A stretch of DNA of 6,294 nucleotides from Proteiniphilum sp. (lineage in GTDB: Bacteria > Bacteroidota > Bacteroidia > Bacteroidales > Dysgonomonadaceae). Positions 1 through 5,910 of the stretch are shown piece by piece. The notes under the pieces are model-generated. The model was not told where the DNA came from. It did not search any database and saw only the letters and a program-made list of their open reading frames with translations. Numbering within the stretch: the stretch's first letter is position 1; each line of letters begins with the position of its first letter. The position numbers were made by a program, and so were the translations under genes. The stretch lies in assembly GCA_031284475.1 (NCBI GenBank), contig JAISZV010000187.1, positions 1-6,294 of the forward strand, in the 5' to 3' direction.

Positions 1-106
1 TACATTTCTTTTGAGTTATAAATTAAAAGTGAAAAGTTTATGATTTGGGATGACCGTCTGAGTTACAAATTAATCACATCGTTAAATCAATAAATCATCA
101 CATCAA

Positions 107-1360
107 TTAAATGCTCCATGGCGCGCGCATCGGTTGATCCAGCAGGCGGTTGGCTTCTTCATCGTTCACAAAGAGTTCGCTCACGGGGTCAAACTCCAGT
201 GTTCTGTTCAATTGAAGCGCCGCCACACCCATATTGACGATAGTAGCGGAACGGTACCCGTTGATCTCATTCAGGGCAAATTTCTGCCTGTTGCAAATAC
301 ATTCAAGGAAATCGGTATTCTGGGCCTGCGGTTCGGGGAAATCGGCCAGTTTCTTTTCCCAGTCGGGTATATCGCATACAAAATTTTTATATACATTGCC
401 GTTTGGCCCGGAAATATAGGGAGTACCCGGTTCCCCGTAGTCGCCTCCCCAAAGAGTGATTTGGCAACCGTCTTCATAGGTATAGGTGATGGATCGCCAT
501 GTTCCCACCGCGTCGGGATGCTGTTGCGGTGCGTCTACTTCCACCTTGACGGGACTGGCATCATCTTTGCCGAGAAGGTATTGTACCGGGTCGATGTAGT
601 GTTGTCCCATATCGCCAAGTCCTCCGCCGTCGTAGTCCCAATATCCGCGAAAGGTCTGGTGCACGCGGTGTGCATTGTAGGGTTTGTAAGGGGCGGGGCC
701 CAACCACATATCATAATCAAGCTCTTCGGGGATGGGTTGCGGCTCCAGGTGCGTTTTCCCTACCCAGTAGAACTTCCAGTCGAATCCGGTATGTTTACTG
801 ATAGTCACTTTCAACGGCCAACCCAAAAGGCCGCTGTCAACTAATTTTTTGAGGGGTTTCACCGGCGTTCCCAGCCCGTAGAACTGATCTTTGAAGCGGA
901 ACCATGTGTTGAGGCGGAAGATATTGCCGTGTTGCGCTATCGCTTCCTTTACCCGTTTTCCCTCGCCAATAGTACGTGTCATCGGTTTTTCGCAGAAGAT
1001 GTCTTTTCCCGCCTTTGCCGCTTCCACCGACATGATCCCGTGCCAGTGGGGCGGAGTGGCAATGTGCACTATATCTACATTTTTGTCGAGGATAAGATCG
1101 CGGAAATCGCGATAGAGGTTGATCTTTTCCTTTACCATGGCGGCTACTTGCGAGAGGTGATTTTTGTCCACGTCGCATAAGGCCACCACACGTGTGTTGT
1201 CGTAGGGAATATGGCCTTGCCCCATTCCGCCTACGCCTATGATCCCTTTGGTCAATTCGTCACTTGGGGCGATCAAGCCTTTCCCGATCACGTTTCGGGG
1301 AACAATGGTGAGTAATGTTACTCCCCCCATCGTTTTTAAAAACTGTCTTCTGCTGGTCAT
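107..1360 (-). CDS. Tat-exported Gfo/Idh/MocA family NAD(P)-dependent oxidoreductase
   Basis: Predicted 417-residue sugar or glycoside oxidoreductase using NAD(P). A twin-arginine leader (SRRQFLK, residues 3-9) precedes a short hydrophobic stretch and the IVPRNVIG segment common in exported members of this family. No lipobox cysteine is seen, so the product is probably soluble periplasmic or held by an uncleaved leader. The Rossmann glycine motif GVGGMGQG is at about 42-49, HWHG at 105-108, the family EKP motif (catalytic lysine) at 124-126, WLGPAP at 219-224, and the C-terminal-domain motif GDMGQHYIDP with D250, H254 and D257 at 249-258. Length is normal for the family. The ATG at 1360 is chosen because it opens directly into the Tat leader; only A/T-rich sequence precedes it. 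It is the last gene before the left edge and follows a second family member. Substrate is unknown; family membership is near certain. Confidence 0.93.
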   Translation of the reverse strand: MTSRRQFLKTMGGVTLLTIVPRNVIGKGLIAPSDELTKGIIGVGGMGQGHIPYDNTRVVALCDVDKNHLSQVAAMVKEKINLYRDFRDLILDKNVDIVHIATPPHWHGIMSVEAAKAGKDIFCEKPMTRTIGEGKRVKEAIAQHGNIFRLNTWFRFKDQFYGLGTPVKPLKKLVDSGLLGWPLKVTISKHTGFDWKFYWVGKTHLEPQPIPEELDYDMWLGPAPYKPYNAHRVHQTFRGYWDYDGGGLGDMGQHYIDPVQYLLGKDDASPVKVEVDAPQQHPDAVGTWRSITYTYEDGCQITLWGGDYGEPGTPYISGPNGNVYKNFVCDIPDWEKKLADFPEPQAQNTDFLECICNRQKFALNEINGYRSATIVNMGVAALQLNRTLEFDPVSELFVNDEEANRLLDQPMRAPWSI

Positions 1361-1411
1361 TGATATTTTTAAAATTTAGTTGGTTTAGGGTTATTCAAAA
1401 CAAACCCGTTA

Positions 1412-1445
1412 CAAAAATACTTTTTTTGTAATAGAAAGAAGCAAA
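1412..1445 (-). promoter_or_regulatory. Putative Bacteroidota-type promoter for the 107-1360 oxidoreductase
   Basis: On the minus strand, TATTTTTG (1412-1419) matches the -7 pattern TAnnTTTG exactly. A TTTG -33 element lies at 1442-1445. The 22-bp spacer is slightly longer than the usual 19-21. It would start a transcript near 1405, giving a leader of about 45 nt. If real, this gene can be transcribed apart from the upstream oxidoreductase. Confidence 0.45.
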
Positions 1446-1510
1446 CAGGAGTATAAAATCTTTAAAGATCGGGATTATATTATGATGATCTATGATAAAA
1501 AGAGGATAAT

Positions 1511-1558
1511 CCGTTTGGGTTTTTATAATTTCAATTCAAATGAAACCATTTCAAACGG
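1511..1558. repeat. Inverted repeat downstream of the lipoprotein oxidoreductase
   Basis: The arms CCGTTTG (1511-1517) and CAAACGG (1552-1558) are perfect complements around a 34-nt loop, which itself contains a small AAATG/CATTT hairpin. It begins 3 bp past the stop codon at 1562, so it could be a weak terminator for that gene. However, the nearest T-tract (TTTTT after CAAACGGG) favours plus-strand transcripts, and no plus-strand gene reads into it. Function is uncertain. Confidence 0.3.
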
Positions 1559-1561
1559 GTT

Positions 1562-2920
1562 TTATTCCTTATGAGGAACGCCGGCCAAAGGAATGGTTTC
1601 CGGAATACCTTCCACTTTCCCCATGTCGTAAGTCTTAGGACCCAGATAGAGGTCGGAATTCATGACTTCCTCCCTGGTGACGTCTTTTCCGGTGTATGCG
1701 GCCATTCGGCCCATGATAGCCACAAGCGTGGAGTTAGCCTGGTCTTCGCCGTCGTTTATGGCGTTTCCCGTCCTTATGGCTGTGACTAAATTGATGTGTT
1801 CCTGTACAAAAGGATTGGTTACGTGCCATTCCGATTGTGTGTCGCTTTCGGCAGGATGGGGATATTCCCATATCATATTACCCTCCAGGTCGTATAACTT
1901 CCCTGCTGCGTCGGCATAACCCCGGCTGCAACAGATCTGCTCAACCTTTCCGTTGGAACAGCCGTCGATTTGCCTTGCCGCGCAATGGGTTCTCATGCCG
2001 TTTTCGTACAGGTATTCGATGCTGAAGAAATCATATTGGTCGCCGGTAACCCTTCTCTGGCGTCCGCCCCATCCGCTGGCTTGTATGGGATATTCACCGA
2101 GATACCAGTTCATCACATCTATCTCATGGATAAATTGTTCGGTAATATGATCTCCCGATAGCCAGCAGAAGTTCACCCAGTTCCTCAACATATATTCCAT
2201 ATCCGACCACTCCGGTCTTCTGCTGCGAAACCATAAAGCGCCTCCGTTCCGGATAATGTGCGCGCCCGTAATGTCCCCGATTTCACCGTTCAACACCCTG
2301 CGCCGCGTTTCCATATAATCTTTTTGCGAGCGGCGAATGGTTCCGCTGATCACATTCAGTTTCATGGACTCCGCTCTTTTCATCGAAGTCATCACTTTGC
2401 GCACGCCTGCCGGATCTACGGCGATGGGTTTCTCCATGAAGATATGCTTTCTTGCGTTCACCGCAGCCTCTACATGGGTAGGCCTGAAATGCGGAGGAGT
2501 ACACAGTAATACGACGTCCACCCCCGAATCGATCACCTTTTCATAGCTGTCGAACCCGATAAAACAGCGCTCGTCGGGTATCTCTACGTTTTTCTGGTTT
2601 TTCAGTATCTCCCTGCACGCGGCCATCTTATCCGGAAAAACGTCTCCAAGAGCTGTTATCTGCAAATTAGGCCCGGCATTCAGAAAATCGACCGCGGCTC
2701 CCGTGCCCCGGCCTCCGCACCCAATCAGCCCGGCTTTGAGTATTTTTCCGTCGGGCGCTTGATCAAGTAATACGGGGAGTTGTAATTCTTTTCCCCTCCT
2801 TTTTTGTTGTGATGAGCAGGAACTTAACAGAGGAATTCCTCCGACTGCTCCTATTGTGCTTGCTGCTACCGAACTTTTCAGAAAGTTCCTTCGTGATAAT
2901 AATGGATCGTTTTGTTGCAT
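1562..2920 (-). CDS. Tat-lipoprotein Gfo/Idh/MocA family oxidoreductase
   Basis: Predicted 452-residue NAD(P)-dependent oxidoreductase acting on a sugar, glycoside or inositol-like substrate in the cell envelope. The leader has SRRNFLK (residues 9-15), a hydrophobic alanine/glycine-rich stretch, then the lipobox-like LSSC with cysteine 35, pointing to Tat export followed by lipidation. The Rossmann motif GLIGCGGRGTG is at 64-74, CTPPHF at 140-145, the EKP motif at 163-165, and the C-terminal signature GDHITEQFIHEIDVMNW at 256-272 with H265 and D268. The GWGGRQRR segment (283-290) is typical of this exported subfamily. Length is normal once the leader is counted. The ATG at 2920 is chosen because it opens into the leader. 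It lies 130 bp after the TIM-barrel gene and 201 bp before the second oxidoreductase, both on the same strand. The two oxidoreductases belong to clearly different subgroups, so they are not a recent tandem duplication. Confidence 0.93.
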   Translation of the reverse strand: MQQNDPLLSRRNFLKSSVAASTIGAVGGIPLLSSCSSQQKRRGKELQLPVLLDQAPDGKILKAGLIGCGGRGTGAAVDFLNAGPNLQITALGDVFPDKMAACREILKNQKNVEIPDERCFIGFDSYEKVIDSGVDVVLLCTPPHFRPTHVEAAVNARKHIFMEKPIAVDPAGVRKVMTSMKRAESMKLNVISGTIRRSQKDYMETRRRVLNGEIGDITGAHIIRNGGALWFRSRRPEWSDMEYMLRNWVNFCWLSGDHITEQFIHEIDVMNWYLGEYPIQASGWGGRQRRVTGDQYDFFSIEYLYENGMRTHCAARQIDGCSNGKVEQICCSRGYADAAGKLYDLEGNMIWEYPHPAESDTQSEWHVTNPFVQEHINLVTAIRTGNAINDGEDQANSTLVAIMGRMAAYTGKDVTREEVMNSDLYLGPKTYDMGKVEGIPETIPLAGVPHKE

Positions 2921-2967
2921 TGGGTTTATTGTATTTTAGATTGATGTGTTTATTAGAAATGAGTATG

Positions 2968-2981
2968 ACGTAGATCTACGT
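2968..2981. promoter_or_regulatory. 14-bp perfect palindrome, candidate operator
   Basis: ACGTAGATCTACGT is its own reverse complement. It lies 47 bp upstream of the lipoprotein oxidoreductase start codon, in the 130-bp spacer. No clear TTTG/TAnnTTTG promoter is visible in that spacer, so the exact relation to a transcription start is unknown. A dimeric regulator such as the neighbouring Nudix winged-helix protein could bind it; that link is inference. Confidence 0.4.
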
Positions 2982-3029
2982 TTATAACCTGTGTTCATCG
3001 GTTTCGTCGATGTAAAACGGGCGTCATTA

Positions 3030-3068
3030 TTCATAAGGAGGAGATAATATTTATAAGTAGGAGATAAT
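3030..3068. repeat. Imperfect 20-bp tandem duplication over a stop codon
   Basis: The stretch at 3030-3048 and the stretch at 3050-3068 match at 17 of 19 positions with a period of 20 bp. The second copy encodes the last residues and TAA stop (IISYL*) of the TIM-barrel gene. The first copy, just beyond the stop, would read IISSL* in its own frame. It looks like a slippage duplication of the gene end. Confidence 0.75.
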
Positions 3069-3992
3069 TTCATCCATTTGCACGGAAATCTTCTTTAAAT
3101 GATCCCTATCGCCTCCGGATACCTCTGCCGTGAGCCATCCGCCCGTATGGCCGGTTTCGCGTACCGCTTGCATGACCACCGGCCAGTTGTTGTCTCCCTT
3201 CAGCAGATCTACCTTGAATCCTTCCCATAACCCTTTCGAGTTCATCAGTTCGCGGCTAAATTCCTTGATATGGAGTTTCATGATACGGCGGTTCAATGTT
3301 TTGATCCAGTGTTCCGGCCAGCCGTAACGCAACACGTTGCCGATATCAAAATACCATCCTACCAGCGGGTGGTTGATCTCATCGACATACCTTTTGGCCT
3401 CTACCGGACTGATCAGGAAGTTATTCCATACATTCTCCAGGGCGATCTGCATTCCGGTTTCTTCGGCGTAAGGTATCAGTTCGCGTATCGCATTCTGGGA
3501 GTTGATGTATGCCTGTTCATACGGCACCTTGTCATTGACGACGCCTGGTACTACCAGTACGGTATCTCCACCCAGTTGTTTCACCTCATGGAGCGAAACG
3601 GCCACCGACCGGATGCATTTCTTTCTCACTTCCGGATCGGGATCGGAAAGCGGCGAACTCCAGTGGTCTTTATTGACGACCGAGGGGAGTTCTATTCCCG
3701 ATTTTTCTTTGGCGTCAAGAATTTCCGCCACCGAAAAGTCTACCGGACTGTTGAGTTCCACTCCATCAAAGCCCAAATCCCTGACAAGTTTAAATTTGTC
3801 GGTTAATGGCAGTTCTTCATTAATCATTCCAAACCCCAAACTCTTTTTTAAGGTTACCTCCTTCACTCCCCGGCTGAATTTGTCCCGTGAAACAGAGGCT
3901 GAAACCGGAAGAACAGCAGCCGAAGAAAAGGGTGGGATTGCCGTTGCACCTACGATAACGGCAGCCGATTTGATAAATTCCCGTTTGTTCAT
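3051..3992 (-). CDS. Exported sugar phosphate isomerase/epimerase-like TIM-barrel protein
   Basis: Predicted 313-residue protein of the xylose-isomerase-like / AP-endonuclease-2 TIM-barrel superfamily, whose members isomerise, epimerise or cleave sugars using a divalent metal. I start at the ATG at 3992, not the in-frame ATG at 4103. The shorter form opens with MNKREFIK and a hydrophobic stretch ending in SSAA, a signal sequence with a KR variant of the twin-arginine motif, whereas the longer extension is an A/T-rich translation crossing a promoter-like site. Barrel landmarks are GFDGVEL (74-80), GGDTVLVVPG (141-150), ALEN (184-187), YFDIGN (214-219), KLHIKEF (239-245) and TAEVSGGD (288-295). 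By family analogy, E186, D216, H241 and E290 are likely metal or catalytic residues. It precedes two exported Gfo/Idh/MocA oxidoreductases on the same strand, so a joint sugar-modifying role is likely. The reaction cannot be specified. Confidence 0.88.
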   Translation of the reverse strand: MNKREFIKSAAVIVGATAIPPFSSAAVLPVSASVSRDKFSRGVKEVTLKKSLGFGMINEELPLTDKFKLVRDLGFDGVELNSPVDFSVAEILDAKEKSGIELPSVVNKDHWSSPLSDPDPEVRKKCIRSVAVSLHEVKQLGGDTVLVVPGVVNDKVPYEQAYINSQNAIRELIPYAEETGMQIALENVWNNFLISPVEAKRYVDEINHPLVGWYFDIGNVLRYGWPEHWIKTLNRRIMKLHIKEFSRELMNSKGLWEGFKVDLLKGDNNWPVVMQAVRETGHTGGWLTAEVSGGDRDHLKKISVQMDEIISYL

Positions 3993-4018
3993 ATCAGATA
4001 AGAAATAGTAATATCTCG

Positions 4019-4026
4019 TAAAGATA
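4019..4026 (-). promoter_or_regulatory. Putative -7 element for the TIM-barrel gene
   Basis: On the minus strand, TATCTTTA fits the Bacteroidota -7 pattern TAnnTTTG except for the last base. It lies 26 bp upstream of the ATG at 3992, giving a leader of about 20 nt. No good TTTG is found at the expected -33 distance, so this call is weak. It supports the downstream start codon, because the ATG at 4103 would lie upstream of this promoter. Confidence 0.35.
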
Positions 4027-4048
4027 CTAAATATTAAATAAGTAAGAT

Positions 4049-4064
4049 TTTTTTTGCAAAAAAA
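4049..4064. repeat. 16-bp perfect palindrome of T7-GC-A7
   Basis: Seven T, then GC, then seven A form a perfect palindrome about 22 bp upstream of the putative -7 element of the TIM-barrel gene. Such A/T tracts can act as bent DNA or upstream promoter elements, and a regulator site is also possible. It lacks the GC-rich stem of an ordinary terminator for the Nudix gene transcribed towards it. Confidence 0.45.
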
Positions 4065-4226
4065 GTTTCCGAAAAAGTAAAATTCAGAGAGTAAAGGATG
4101 CAAAATCCGACGTCTTTATGAAAATAGATACCTGTAGGTAGGAAATTTTACTAAAAGTAGAGCAAAACCATTTAGTCGGATACTTCAATGCCGGATAGGA
4201 AACTTTGTAGCGAAGGCCGGACGATT

Positions 4227-4991
4227 TCAGAACCCCGGTTTGAATTTGGCTGTTTTTGCTTTCCTCTTGTTAAACCGGTACAACCTGGGAGCCCTGTAAG
4301 GCACATTCTTTTGTACTTCATCCAATTGTTCCAGCCCATCGATCAGGAGCATTTTCTTTTGAAAATTACGGACGTCGGATTTTGTTTCAAGTACAAGGTC
4401 GTATAAACTGCGGAGTTGGGTCATTGTAAATTTGCGGGGCAATAATTCAAAAAGCATGTAAGGTTGAAGCATTACCTGATGACGTATATGCCTCAGTGCC
4501 TCTTCTGCAATCTGATTGTGATCGAAAGCGAGTTTCATATTGGCAAGGGATATAACGTCATACCACCGGGCGGTAGTGTTTTCGGACTCGAAAATAATTT
4601 TCCGGCTGATCTTAATGAATGCCAGATAGCCAACGGTGACAATGCGCCCTATTTTCATGTTGGTGGTTTTTTCCAGCCAGTTCTTATCCCTGGGGTTGCT
4701 GGCCCTTTTGGGATCCCCAAAGCTGTGGAACTGGCGCAGGAAAATATTCTTCAACCCCGTGAGTTCATTTAAAATGCGTATTGCAGCCGTATCCAGGTCT
4801 TCATCCTGGTATATAATGCTTCCGGGCAGTTTTTTATCGCTGTAGTTCCCGTTCACTTCACTGATTGTACGCTCGATCAATAGTATTTTAAGCCTTTCCC
4901 CGTCAAAACCGAAGATAACGCAATCAACCGAGACATGAGGGTTGTATGCCAATGTGTGAGGGGTGTTCTGTGGCGTTTTACTGTTTGTCAT
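4227..4991 (-). CDS. Nudix-fold winged-helix transcriptional regulator (NrtR/AraR type)
   Basis: Predicted 254-residue cytoplasmic regulator. The Nudix domain spans about residues 20-150 and a NrtR-like winged-helix DNA-binding domain about 170-245, with signatures LLPRKFTMTQLRSLYDLVLE, RNFQKK and APRLYRF. The Nudix box is degraded. Aligned to the MutT pattern, E64, R72 and E76 remain, but the expected second glycine is S58, the glutamate after the arginine is I73, and the last glutamate is L77. Hydrolysis is therefore probably lost and the domain more likely serves as a ligand sensor. NrtR-family proteins control NAD metabolism, and a Bacteroides member (AraR) controls arabinose use. The ATG at 4991 is the only upstream start covering the domain. 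The gene lies upstream of the exported sugar-enzyme genes on the same strand, with 234 bp between, which makes it a candidate local regulator. The ligand is unknown. Confidence 0.9.
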   Translation of the reverse strand: MTNSKTPQNTPHTLAYNPHVSVDCVIFGFDGERLKILLIERTISEVNGNYSDKKLPGSIIYQDEDLDTAAIRILNELTGLKNIFLRQFHSFGDPKRASNPRDKNWLEKTTNMKIGRIVTVGYLAFIKISRKIIFESENTTARWYDVISLANMKLAFDHNQIAEEALRHIRHQVMLQPYMLFELLPRKFTMTQLRSLYDLVLETKSDVRNFQKKMLLIDGLEQLDEVQKNVPYRAPRLYRFNKRKAKTAKFKPGF

Positions 4992-5010
4992 AAGATTCTT
5001 GTTTTCAGTA

Positions 5011-5042
5011 CAAAGGTATGCTATAAATTGAAGCGGCGCAAA
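5011..5042 (-). promoter_or_regulatory. Strong Bacteroidota-type promoter for the Nudix regulator
   Basis: On the minus strand, the -33 element TTTG (5039-5042) is followed by a 20-bp spacer and the -7 element TACCTTTG (5011-5018), an exact match to TTTG-N20-TAnnTTTG. The transcription start would fall near 5005-5007, only about 15 nt before the ATG at 4991, so the mRNA leader would be very short. Confidence 0.7.
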
Positions 5043-5174
5043 AAAATATCATCTTAATATCACTGCTTGTTGATCTATTTTTATCTTTTTGTTCGGGGTC
5101 AACGCATAAAAAACTCAAAAAAAGCTATGTTGTCAATAATTTAGAGATTTGGCTGTTAATAATTTGTGTTGGGG

Positions 5175-5288
5175 TATGATGGCGAGGTTATCAGTGTGGA
5201 TGGCAAGTGCATAAAAGGATACAAGAACAGTTTCCATGAGAAAAACCCCATTTGCATGGTCAGTGCCCGGGCCGGCGAAAACCGATTC
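5175..5288 (+). mobile_element. ISAs1-family transposase fragment
   Basis: Roughly 38 codons read YDGEVISVDGKCIKG and then, after a short gap, PICMVSARAGENRF. This matches the part of ISAs1-family transposases around the first catalytic aspartate (family form: I-x-I-DGK-x-x-RG ... H-x-VSA ... EN). The aspartate is at codon 5199-5201. An in-frame stop lies just upstream at 5160-5162, and downstream the frame turns to unrelated A/T-rich sequence before the next stop. The rest of the transposase is absent on both sides, so this is a dead internal fragment of an insertion sequence. The family call rests on recalled motifs. Confidence 0.65.
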
Positions 5289-5488
5289 TCTGCTTGTTTT
5301 TATGTGACTAAACTTTTCCAATTCTATTGTTGGCTCTATTTTAATAAGTCTTTTTTGTAAGAAATAGGCAAAAAAATTAAGCCTGATAATCACGTTCTTA
5401 TAAAATAATTTATCAGCATTTTGCACTTTCTAAAGCGAGTTATTGTTTGAATTTCCTGATGATGAATAGCTCTTGTTTGATTGAAACC

Positions 5489-5519
5489 TTCCCCTGTTCT
5501 CAAAAACAAGGGAGTTTTT
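5489..5519 (+). terminator. Terminator-like hairpin with T-tract
   Basis: Arms at 5489-5498 and 5505-5514 pair with one mismatch and one wobble around a 6-nt loop (CTCAAA), followed by TTTTT at 5515-5519 on the plus strand. No plus-strand gene leads into it except the transposase fragment about 200 bp upstream. It also lies 19 bp past the stop of the minus-strand broken frame at 5539, so it may have ended that gene; in that direction the T-tract is poor. Confidence 0.5.
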
Positions 5520-5538
5520 CTCTATTATTCCTTATTCT

Positions 5539-5781
5539 TTACCAAGTACTGCAAATCGGACCTTCTGCAATTCGCTTTAATTCAGCGGCGACTCCTGCAT
5601 TATCGACAATGATTTCGGCATGGAAGACCTTCTGTTCTATCCGTTCATCAAAAGTGTCTGACACTGCGCCGGCAAACATGCCTTGCGTGAGATTACCGAT
5701 TTCGGATGCCGGAATATGAGTGAATTTAACCGGGTGGAACTGGCCGTTGAGTTCTGTTTCCGGGTGAAAGATGATTGCCGG
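5539..5781 (-). pseudogene. C-terminal remnant resembling a conjugative coupling protein (MobC/TraG type)
   Basis: An 80-codon open frame on the minus strand, bounded by an in-frame stop at 5782-5784 and ending in TAA at 5539-5541. Its only internal ATG gives about 46 residues. The composition is protein-like: FHPETELNGQFHPVKF, IPASEIGNLTQGMFAGAVSD and FDERIEQKVFHAEIIVDN occur in order, with few A/T-driven residues, unlike the surrounding spacer. The pattern of LTQG-x-F-x-G-x-V-x-D, then an EQK-x-FHAEI-x-VDN segment followed by a basic helix, resembles from memory the C-terminal part of Bacteroidota conjugal mobilisation proteins with a T4SS coupling ATPase domain. The final residues after AEG (PICSTW) look like non-native read-through, so both ends appear broken. 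The family assignment is tentative; that this was once coding is more secure. Confidence 0.45.
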
Positions 5782-5856
5782 TTAATGAATAATTTTGGAG
5801 AGAGGTAATTTGGATTGAATATATTTTACCCCTCCTCATTTTGTTATATATTGGCT

Positions 5857-5888
5857 TTTGGAAGTTTACAGGGGAAAGCGTATCTTTA
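5857..5888 (+). promoter_or_regulatory. Bacteroidota-type promoter for the AlbA_2-domain gene
   Basis: The -33 TTTG (5857-5860) is followed by a 20-bp spacer and TATCTTTA (5881-5888), which fits TAnnTTTG but for the last base. The start of transcription would be near 5895, about 15 nt before the ATG at 5911. The gene therefore has its own promoter, independent of the debris upstream. Confidence 0.6.
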
Positions 5889-5910
5889 CGGGCATAAATT
5901 GTTTCTGATT

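Larger units (their letters stand above)
4992..5910. other. Gene-poor spacer with mobile-element debris
   Basis: About 920 bp without an intact gene. It holds the Nudix-gene promoter at its left end, an ISAs1 transposase piece (5175-5288), a terminator-like hairpin (5489-5519), a coupling-protein-like broken frame (5539-5781) and the promoter of the AlbA_2 gene at its right end. Between 5289 and 5488, and between 5782 and 5856, I see only A/T-rich sequence with no recognisable feature. No terminal inverted repeats or target-site duplications were found by eye. Confidence 0.6.

Noticed and set aside
73..104. ATCACATC repeated at 73-80 and 97-104
   Set aside because: Short repeat in A/T-rich sequence with no further structure; likely chance.
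134..844. Long open frame of 236 codons on the plus strand
   Set aside because: It lies wholly antisense to the 107-1360 oxidoreductase, whose family motifs are clear; the plus-strand translation shows no recognisable domain.
3031..3050. AAGGAGG on the plus strand, like a ribosome binding site
   Set aside because: No plus-strand gene follows it, and genes in this window do not use Shine-Dalgarno sequences; it is part of the tandem duplication.
3270..4008. Two overlapping plus-strand open frames (3270-3806 and 3502-4008)
   Set aside because: Both are antisense to the TIM-barrel gene, with composition typical of complement-strand translation and no motif.
5131..5165. TGTYAATAATTT repeated with a 23-bp period
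   Set aside because: Only two short A/T-rich copies; not enough to call a CRISPR, iteron or IS end.
5133..5426. Minus-strand frame of 97 codons
   Set aside because: It is antisense to the transposase fragment and otherwise low-complexity A/T-rich translation.
5447..5719. Plus-strand frame of 90 codons
   Set aside because: It is antisense to the more protein-like minus-strand frame at 5539-5781 and crosses the terminator-like hairpin.
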